From: Dichotomocladium elegans
Taxonomy: Eukaryota > Mucoromycota > Mucoromycetes > Mucorales > Lichtheimiaceae
Assembly (NCBI GenBank): GCA_025716815.1
Contig: JAIXMN010000008.1
Span: 62,001 to 126,000 of the forward strand
Length of the DNA: 64,000 bases
Direction: 5' to 3'
The notes beneath the pieces were generated by a model, which saw nothing but the letters and a program-made list of their open reading frames with translations, was not told the DNA's origin and made no database searches. How positions within the stretch are numbered: the first letter of the stretch is position 1; every line of letters begins with the position of its first letter. Positions 55,812-64,000 of this stretch are shown here, piece by piece. The translations under genes and the position numbers were made by a program.

Positions 55812-58791
55812 TATCATTCTTAGCGGATCAAAAATCCTCCAAGGTGTTGCCAAAGGCATTGTCATTGCTGTCGGCGAGAATTCCTTCTCGGGCCGTGCTA
55901 TTTCTGTACGTATATATATATATATATACACGCATGTGTGTGTGTCTGTGTGCGTTGGGTCTAACCATGGAATGTAAGCTCATGCGGGGCACACAAGGCG
56001 AAACGACTCCACTGCAGCGCAAACTCTCTGTTCTCGCCAACCAGATTGCAAAATTCGGGTTTGCTGCGGCTGGAGGGATGTTCTGGTATGGAAAGAGAAA
56101 GAGAGAGAGAGAGAGCGTACAGCTTTTTCTCCTGAATGAAACCAATGCTTTCCCCGTCTTAGCGTACTTGTCATAAAATGGATCATCCTCAATGCCTGGC
56201 ATGACAGTGAAACTCCGAAGCGGGAATCCATCGATACCTTGATTGCCATCCTGATCCAGGTTATCACGGTGATTGTTGTAGCTGCAAGTAGTAGTAGCCT
56301 TGATGGCTTGAAAAAAAATAAAGCGCGAGAGCATACTGACAATGGCATTTATCTCGTTTGATGGAAACAGGTCCCGGAGGGTCTGCCGATGGCTGTCACG
56401 CTCGCCTTGGCCTTTGCCACAAAGGAAATGTTCAAGGAAAACAATCTTGTCCGCTATTTATCAGCGTGGTATGAAGATAGAGGCTGGCGAAAGGCGATTG
56501 CGAAGCTAACGGGTTTTTTTTTTTGTACCAAAGTGAGATCATGGGAAGCGTCACGTCTGTGTGTTCTGACAAGACCGGGACCCTTACCGAAAGCCGAATG
56601 ACAGTCGTACGTGCTGTTCTGGCGAACGAGCCCTTTTCGATCCATCAACAGGGGTGGATCGACGGCGCAGGTTCGAATTGTATTCCGCCGGCCGCGCTTG
56701 ACCTGGTAGCCCAAGGCATTGCATTGAACTCGGACGCCTTCGAGGATCGCGGCAGGTTTGTTGGTTCACCCGTCGAGGTGGCCATGATCGACTTTATTCA
56801 GCAGCGGCTAGGCTATGACTACCGGTCCATACGGTATACCACCCAATATGTATGGATCATGATGGGCTTACCGATCTCTATTTTTTTTTCTTGCTTACAT
56901 AGATCATCGCATCGGAAATTAGCCGTCTATCCCTTCGACTCGGAAATAAAAAGCATGACCACCATCATCGAAATTCAGGAAACCGATTCGGCTTGGCACC
57001 GGGGCATGCGGTCGCGCATCCATACCAAGGGCGCTGCGGAGTATCTCCTCCGCTCATGCACACACCATATGGACGCGCACGGGCACGTTCGTCCTTTGCG
57101 ACCGATGGATCAATGTCGATACACAGACATCATCAACGCGTTTGCAGCGCAGTCTCTTCGCGTGCTGGCGCTGGCCTATCGCGACATCACAACCGCGATA
57201 AGCATCGATAACAAGCACGCGCCGCCGCCACACGAGGACCTTGTGCTGCTCGGGATCATGGGCATACAGGACCCGTTGCGTCCGGGCGTCATCGAATCCG
57301 TCCGGGCATTTCAGCGTGCAGGGGTGTTTGTTCGTATGGTAACCACGTGCCGCCCTTGCCCTCCCTCTGCCTTGTTTTTACATTCACTGAAAAAAAACTC
57401 TCTCTCTCTCTCTCTTTAGGTCACGGGTGACAATCTTGAGACCGCCAAGGCCATTGCCCGAGAGAGCAGCATATTGACTGCCGGTGGAGTTGCAATGACC
57501 GGTTCCGAGTTCCGTCTCCTGAGTATGGAGGAGCAGTTTCGGGTGCTTCCTCGCCTTCAGGTGCTAGCACGATCCACACCGATGGACAAGGTAACTCTCT
57601 CTCTCTCTCTCTCCCACCCAAATTAAAGCCATCATCACCTTGGACAAGACAGAAAGCGCAAAAAAAAAGGTACTGTACTTAGGCCCCTGCTCTCTCTTCA
57701 CGATGTACGTAGACGCTCGTTGTTTCCCGGCTCCAGGAGCTCGGCGAAATTGTGGCGATGACAGGAGACGGGACGAACGACGGACCGGCGCTCAAGCTTG
57801 CGGATGTCGGCTTTGCCATGGGCAAGGCCGGGACGGAGATTGCCAAGGAGGCGGCGGATATCCTTCTGATGGACGACAATCTGCGGTCGATCCTGCAGGC
57901 GCTCAAGTGGGGACGGGCCGTCCACGACGGCGTCCGCAAGTTCTTGACGTTTCAGCTGACGGTGAACGCGGCGGCGGTCGTTGTCTCGTTCGTCAGCGCC
58001 GTCGCATCGTCGGAGAGCATCCTCAGCGCCACCCAGCTCTTGTGGGTCAACATGATCATGGACTCCTTTGCGGCCCTCGCCCTGGCCACCGAGCCCGCCT
58101 CAAAGGACCTCTTGTGCCGCAAACCGCCAACCAAGCATGCCGGGCTCATCAACCTGCGCATGCGACGCATGATCCTCACCCAGGCGCTTCTCCAGATCAT
58201 CGTCAGCCTTGCGCTTCGGTACCACGGTCACGTCATCTTTGGCCTCCACCCGCTCAAGGACTATCCTATCCTCAAGACCATGATCTTCAATGTCTTTGTC
58301 TTTATGCAGGTCTTTAACCAGTTGAATTGCAGGTAACATCGCTTTCTCTCATTGCTTTTGTTTTTTTTTCCACCGCCACCAACCCCCCCTCCACATCCTC
58401 TAGGCGCATCGATGACCAGCTCAATATCCTCAGGGGTATCAGTAAGGACCGTCTCTTTCTCGCCATACAGGTCCTCATCATTGTCGGCCAGTTCTGCATC
58501 GTCCAATTTGGCGGCATCGCCTTCAAGACCGTTCCGCTTAATCTCACACAATGGCTGTGCACACTCAGCATCGGTGCCTTATCTATCCCTGCCGGCATTC
58601 TCGTCCGCGTCCTGCCCTTTCACCTCCCATCAGCCAACGGTACAGACGAGGAGGACACTTTTAAACACACAGTGTCATATGCCAGACTCCGATGGGAATC
58701 TGCTTTACATTATGCCATCCTGCTGGCTAGAGAAAATAATAACATGAACGCATCTTATTAACATGAAAAAATAAACCCAACATTGGTTATG

Positions 58792-60780
58792 TTATTTTTT
58801 ATCAGACTCTCCTTCAGAGCCCTCCTCTTCCTCCTCCTCTTCCTCCTCCTCGGCTTCGTTATCCAGATCTTCTTCGCTAGGGACCTCATACACCCGGAGA
58901 ATAGGTCGGTTGGGGTCCTTCATGAGAATATACTTGCCCTCAGGAAGCTTAAGGCACATGTCTGCCACAGCCTTGACAATACCCCAGCCGTTATTGAGTG
59001 ACAAGTTCATCTGAGCAGCGAAGTCACGGGGTTTGTACGCCTGGGTGCCAAGGATGACATGTCGGGTATTGACCTTGGGATCCGCACGAGCAACATAACT
59101 GAACAAGAAGAAAAGCTTGAGTCTACGCAACCCCTCTTCTTTCCCTTTTTCAAATCACCTACCCAAGCTTCAGATGTTCTGCACCACCCAGCATGGCTTG
59201 GACAGCCCATCGAGCGAGCTTGGCAGCATTGTTCTTCATCTCAGCAGCAACAACAGCACCGCGCTGCGAATCAAGGCTCTTCTTCCATGGAAGGGAGCCC
59301 TGGCCATTAGGATCAAACTCATTCAATGCACGGATCATGACCAGAGTGTTCTTGCCAGCGATCTTGATAGCAGCATCCACTTCTGTGCGAACAACAAGCT
59401 TAATCTTTTCTTCGTCCTCCTCCGCAGTGCTCGACGTCAAGTCGAACTCTCTATAACGGTAGCCACATGATGCAAGGCTGCTTCGTGTGTCTTCAGACGC
59501 GAATGGGTTGGGCTTGTCGAATTTGTATTCGGACTTCGTGTCGAGCACTTGGCGGGCAAAGTTTTGGTTAATGTAAGTAGCTTCGTTGCAAAGTGCGGAC
59601 CAGGAGTTGATTGGATCCTTATCGTTATCCGCAGGGGGATCGACCGAGTTTTCGTTCACAGGGACATAGTCAAAGATGCTGTTTGGCCGCTTATCCAAAA
59701 TCACTTTGTCGCCGACCTTCTGGACCACAATATCCCAGGGATGAACAGTGCGAGTAGCGCACATCAAGAGAGCAAGGACGCTGTCCGTAGCAAAAACGCT
59801 GCCCTTGTTCTCCTCAATGAATTTCTGGATGACAGGATCATCCGATGCAGTGGTGTCATACTTGACCTTCTCAATCTGCTGAAGAGGTTTGTCGTTCTTT
59901 GTGTTGACACGATCGTACGCCTTGTTGTAGAAATTGACGGAGCCAAAGGTAGCACTACACTCGCACACTTTCTTAGTTTACCCCATCCACTGCAGTATTG
60001 AAAAATCACTTACACATCTTGGGGCTCGGGAATACCAAACGTGAGTTTGCTCAAACGGTTAAACTCAATCTCATCCAAAACCTTCCAGTCGGCGCCAATC
60101 GTGATCGAGGCCGTGCGAACACGCTAAAGCAGCAGACATGGTGTAAATTTTTTGTTCCCATAGGTTGCAAAGTAATTTTTTATTACCTTGTCGTAGCTGT
60201 TGTAACCGTACTTCTTACGGTTCTGCTGCTGACGAGCACCGGGTCCACCGCGCTGATTACGATCACGATAGTTCGAAGGTGCAGCAGAAGCGACCTGCTT
60301 GTTCTGGACACGACCACGCTGTCCACCGCCAGCAGCCTTGAGAGCCATCTTTTTGGCAGTGACGGATCGGTTGTCGACGACCGAGAAGGACGACTCATCC
60401 TCAGTGTGAGTGTACGCAAAAGCAGACGCAAAGGAGGCACCATAGACCTGTTGTTGATCTACCGCAAAAACAAATTCAGATACACAGCGTCCTAGTGAGT
60501 GCGTCCCCAACCCCCACCCCCAATCCCGGGCCCGCTATTTACCACGGTTATAGCGATTAAAGCCAGCGCGACCGGTGCGGCCCGTAGTCTGGTTGTTATC
60601 TTGCTTTTGGGCATCAGGATTTGTCCAGTCGGCGATGCGGCCAAGCTTATCGCCTTTGCTGTAGGGCGCATAAGGAATGTCTCGGAACTGGATAGGGATC
60701 ACTTCTGTGGTCGGACCCCAGCCACCAGGATTTTCGTAGATCTTGGGCAATTCGAAACTTGGCTTGGTTGCTCCTGGCAT
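58792..60780 (-). CDS. eIF3d: Translation initiation factor eIF3 subunit D
   Basis: Five or six exons; the first three are 60780-60543, 60458-60187 and 60123-60014. The start [23 protein letters not shown] with [18 protein letters not shown] is characteristic. A basic Gly/Arg/Gln region follows ([23 protein letters not shown]), then the cap-binding core: [105 protein letters not shown]. The C-terminus is a long Glu run ending SEGESDKK. eIF3d binds the mRNA cap and 40S subunit. Budding yeast lacks it while filamentous fungi keep it. The stop is 30 bp from that of the convergent ATPase gene. Confidence 0.95.
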
Positions 60781-63553
60781 GATGACTACACATGGACTTG
60801 ACTAAGCAACGAATGGAAATTTGGCTACGCAGGGTCGTACTCTCAAAAGTGCCCTACCTATTTTTGCAAACGCTTGACAAGAGGTGAGGGGGTGGGGAGA
60901 GGCGGTGAGTAAAGTAGAAAAAAGCTTTGAAAGGTTCCGCCTTGATTGGGCGAACAGCAGTCACCGCCTCAGCAAACAATTTCATTCCCCAAAAGGGCGC
61001 ACACACACGCACGCACGCATACCTCTCTCTAGATTTTTACGGGCCTCTGGAATACCCTGAGGTGAAGCAATGAGGGGTCTTTCTTTTCTTTTTAAGGAAA
61101 AAGGAAACAGCTGAACAGGGCCATGGTATTGGCAAAATATTGGCTACTCTGGGCCAATGGATGAGAAAGTGGCAGTACACTCCGCTTGCTCTTTCAAGAT
61201 TAAATAGTTGGGAAACTTCAGAGCTGGAAATTGATGGGACATCTCTCCAGAAGACTGAAAATATCTCTTAATAGATGTAAAGGGACTCAAACCCTTCTAT
61301 CTTTTTTCCATTCTACATAATCTCCCTGAAAGAGCAACTTGAAAACGCTAAAAACGGCTTTGGAAAGTGAGCCATTGGTGATGGGAATAAGCAAAGCATC
61401 GAACACTGTAGCTTAGATCGGAGTGATTCCGAAGGCTTCATCTACAGTAGGGCAACCTCTATAGCTCCCCGTCCACGCGGAGAACAATATCGATCCGAAT
61501 GATGACCATTCTACGCAGACTACCGTATACTTGTATCAGAAGGGTGATTCATTCTGGCTAAAGTACATGCAGTAAAGATCAAAATAATAGCGTACCTTCG
61601 GCATGAATTAAGAAAACAACACCACCCCTTCCTACAAAGTTTACGCATACCTGGAACCAAGTAATTTACTAGACAAGGCAACCAGACAACGGTAAAAGTT
61701 ACAGCAAACGATTGTGTATATTGTCTATGGGTGGATGCTTCTCGATAGGATATGGGGAGATGCTAGGTACCCACCGTATCACCGAGTAAGGTTCTCTGTA
61801 TGAAACGGCTCTTTCCATTTTCTCATATAGAACGAGGACCGTCTACAGCAGATGTGGATGGTCTCTCATGATTTTCCGCAAAAAACCGGAATATACACCA
61901 TTTCCCTGAAGGCATAAGGCGGCAACAAAAGAAGTCGCTTCTGCCAAAAATTCTCTGCATGGGATAGGAAATCTAAGGCTGAAATAAGATGTCGCAAATT
62001 CATCTTTTTTACGACGACGGGCATTGACGAGCATAACCGTCCGAAATCTATCGACTATGTCGCCAATGACAAAATGTACTCTTCTTAACCATCTCTTCTC
62101 ACACCATATACTTACCTCGCGTATCTTGCGTGAGCAAGTCTGCGCATGTCCCGGACTGAGAGAATACAGTCAGCATTCGATTTACCGTTGGGCTTTGTCA
62201 GGCGCGAATGGCACCGGCAAACTGACTACCTGAATTCGTTGTAGTAACTCAGATTTGGATGATCATGATCCTTCTCGCCTTTCATAGGGTAGAGGTTAGG
62301 CACATTATGCTATCCTCTAACTGTTCAATAATAGCTGCTTGTGTCTATCGAATCAGCAATCCTGCAAGTAGTATGTATCCATACCGAACCGCGTCGGCGT
62401 TACAGTGTTCAAAAAAGAAATTGCCCTTCAATTTGATTTTGGACAGAGATTTGGGAATCCAGAAGGTAAGATATCAAGTGCATCAATCCACAGATAACCC
62501 GGGAATGAAGACCAAATGTAGGCCAGTGTGGATCACCGTTGATATTGGCAGAAGGGACCTGTTATATCTCGGTTCCAAAGTCGTACACTTTCCGTACTCG
62601 ACTACGGAGGATACCTCAAACTGCCAAGAACAGATCTTTACGCTTCTCAAGACCTTTCTACGCAGTAACCACAACGAACCCGCCCTCCCCCCCCGCAATT
62701 TTTATTTCGAAAACTTTGTCTGTCCGCATTTTACAAGAAGCAGCAAGCTGATGAAAAGCTCCTCGACTCTATGAACGCATAGTTTGCAAGTAATGGGAAA
62801 TTGGTTTGCGCCAAACACCAAATACCACGAACTTATCGGCGGTGTAGGCTTTCGGAGACAGTTGGAGACAAAACCAGCAAGTGCTGCTCCACCTGCAGTA
62901 ATGAGACCCTCACTACCTTCAAAATGGTGCCTATCCCACACCCATATCACCGACTCAACAATCCAGTCACCCTCTGCCATGGCCTGCTAAAATATGAAGG
63001 GGCTATCAGAGTGGGTATATTTTCCCAAAATTTTCTAACGTATTGATGTTTCTGTACAGAAGGCAGGGCAGAAGGTGTTCGCCAACCAAGGTTATGGAAT
63101 TGGGATCTGAGGGCGGCTCTTAACACGCATCCTATCCTCCGTGGTCTTCGAGAAGATGGCATCATCCCAGCAGAGAGGAATTACTGCAGCTCGTGGAAGG
63201 CCACGCTCACCTGAATCAGGGCAGCGGAACGTGCACGCTCAGACCGACCGAGAAGGCCATGAGCCCGACCTATCCTTTTCCGCGTCCGTTATCGCTGATG
63301 CACTCACTCAGGATGACCGCAGCTCTTGCGGGTAAGCCCTCTTCGGTTGGAAGAGCGATGTGTTGTAAGTTCAGGGAGTGTAACACATTGATACAGAGAA
63401 CTGAGGTTAAGTATCGGGCTATCTGAATTGGGGGGCGGGGGGTTGGGGCTCATATTGCAAAATGAGGACCAATAATATTTGATTCTCGCCTGCCAACTTG
63501 ATGAAGTAACCTGCCGGCACGAGGAGCTTTCAATCCCTCCCTTCCAGTCCAAG
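60781..63553. other. Long intergenic region
   Basis: No recognised gene. Frames of 171 codons (62259-62774, plus) and 92 codons (62702-62980, minus; GLITAGGAALAGFVSNCL...) overlap each other and show no family motif. The right end forms the RPS18 promoter. Confidence 0.4.
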
Positions 63554-64000
63554 ATGGTAATGTACTATGAGTAACTTGGCTAGCTAGCGAACAACTTGCG
63601 CAGGACATCAACAACGACAACAACAACGAGCGGATGGATGGATGGATGGATGGATGCACTCATGCGGAAATTATCATATATATAGTCGCTTGTTGTTCCC
63701 GAGAGGAATCAGTTCCAGCACATTATCCGTCTCCTCAACACGAACGTTGACGGCAAGAACAAGATCACCATTGCCTTGACTTCTGTCAAGGGTGTTGGTC
63801 GTCGTTTCGCCAACATTGCCTGCAAGAAGGCCGATGTCGACCTCAACAAGAGGTAAAAAAAAAAACGAACGCAAAAAAAAAGCATGGTGCGCGCGTCTAT
63901 TCTACTCTGCCGAAAACACCAACAAACGAAAAAAAATACCTTCTTTTTTTTGCTGTATAGAGCCGGCGAGTTGAGCAACGAAGAATTGGAGCGCATCGTC
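63554..64000 (+). CDS. RPS18: 40S ribosomal protein S18 (uS13), 5' part
   Basis: Partial, running off the right edge. The first exon appears to be only the start codon (63554-63556), followed by an intron (GTAATG...ATATATAG). Exon 2 is 63686-63852 and exon 3 begins at 63961. Joined, they read [20 protein letters not shown], then [50 protein letters not shown], the standard uS13 N-terminus. It is part of the 40S head. The start-codon exon is inferred from the family start MSLV and the ATG-GTAATG site. Confidence 0.93.
63632..63656. repeat. (GGAT)n tetranucleotide repeat
   Basis: About six GGAT units inside the first intron of the RPS18 gene. Confidence 0.9.

Larger units (their letters stand above)
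52507..58761 (+). pseudogene. PMC1: PMCA-type calcium P-ATPase gene, interrupted by a pogo element
   Basis: About a dozen exons from MPDATTPLLAGYTKKDIFG to a stop at 58761. Motifs in order: TPMQLCALVD and GGVSGICNALRVD (N-terminus), IDGIAIIAAVIVVVLTNAINDYEKEKQFRKL (second transmembrane hairpin), DLVVGDVLLMEAGDI, CDESIATGES (actuator), [20 protein letters not shown] (calcium-site helix), CSDKTGTLT (phosphorylated Asp), VTGDNLETAKAIA, MTGDGTNDGPALKLADVGFAMG, and QLLWVNMIMDSFAALALATEP. All match vacuolar/plasma-membrane Ca2+ pumps such as Pmc1. After GESRDVKKLGQD the frame is broken by a 2149-bp transposon, and it resumes with IILSGSKILQGVAKGIVIAVGE. The allele is therefore probably non-functional as it stands, although every other hallmark is intact, so the insertion is recent. 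Confidence 0.88.

Overview
The window is nuclear DNA of a filamentous fungus. The genes are split by many short GT-AG introns (about 40-130 nt) and encode ordinary eukaryotic housekeeping proteins. The mix of a Slt2-type MAP kinase, a Caf120/Skg3 PH protein, fungal aspartokinase, a SNAPIN-like BLOC-1 subunit and eIF3d, together with a Tc1/pogo transposon load, fits an early-diverging fungus, most likely Mucoromycota (Mucorales). That assignment is inferred from gene content; no marker was searched.

Layout. 0-10 kb is gene-poor: an F-box protein, a decayed minus-strand reading frame, an orphan zinc-binding ORF that starts like a transposase, and a dead Tc1-type element abutting it. 9.4-16.8 kb carries three minus-strand genes: a dual-specificity phosphatase, a Rieske protein and a 2-isopropylmalate synthase that lacks its regulatory domain. 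19-37 kb is a dense housekeeping block: Caf120/Skg3-like protein, aspartokinase, SUMO-E1 subunit AOS1, a hypothetical protein, a patatin-type lipase, a LARGE-like glycosyltransferase, S-adenosylmethionine decarboxylase, cell-wall-integrity MAP kinase and SNAPIN. 37.3-42 kb is a graveyard of Tc1-like elements, including a nearly perfect 1.7-kb palindrome. 42.7-64 kb is again gene-dense: RPS22 (uS8), a DysF protein, a Ras exchange factor, COA4, CPSF100/CFT2, a PMCA-type calcium ATPase, eIF3d and, at the right edge, RPS18 (uS13).

The most notable structures are transposon-derived. (1) A palindromic fold-back element at 39676-41401 is made of two head-to-head 5' halves of a Tc1-type transposase gene, flanked by TA dinucleotides. 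It sits exactly on the TA that borders another Tc1-like relic. If transcribed it would fold into a long hairpin and could feed RNA interference. (2) A complete 2149-bp pogo/Tigger element with 23-bp perfect inverted repeats is inserted in a coding exon of the calcium ATPase gene. Removing the element and one TA restores the ATPase frame exactly. Its transposase is complete apart from an apparent one-base loss in a C run. (3) A Tc1 relic has its second catalytic Asp replaced by Gly. Among host genes, the 2-isopropylmalate synthase of LeuA type ending before the leucine-binding domain is the most unusual.

Exon borders given here were read by eye from splice motifs and reading frames; where they are uncertain this is stated.
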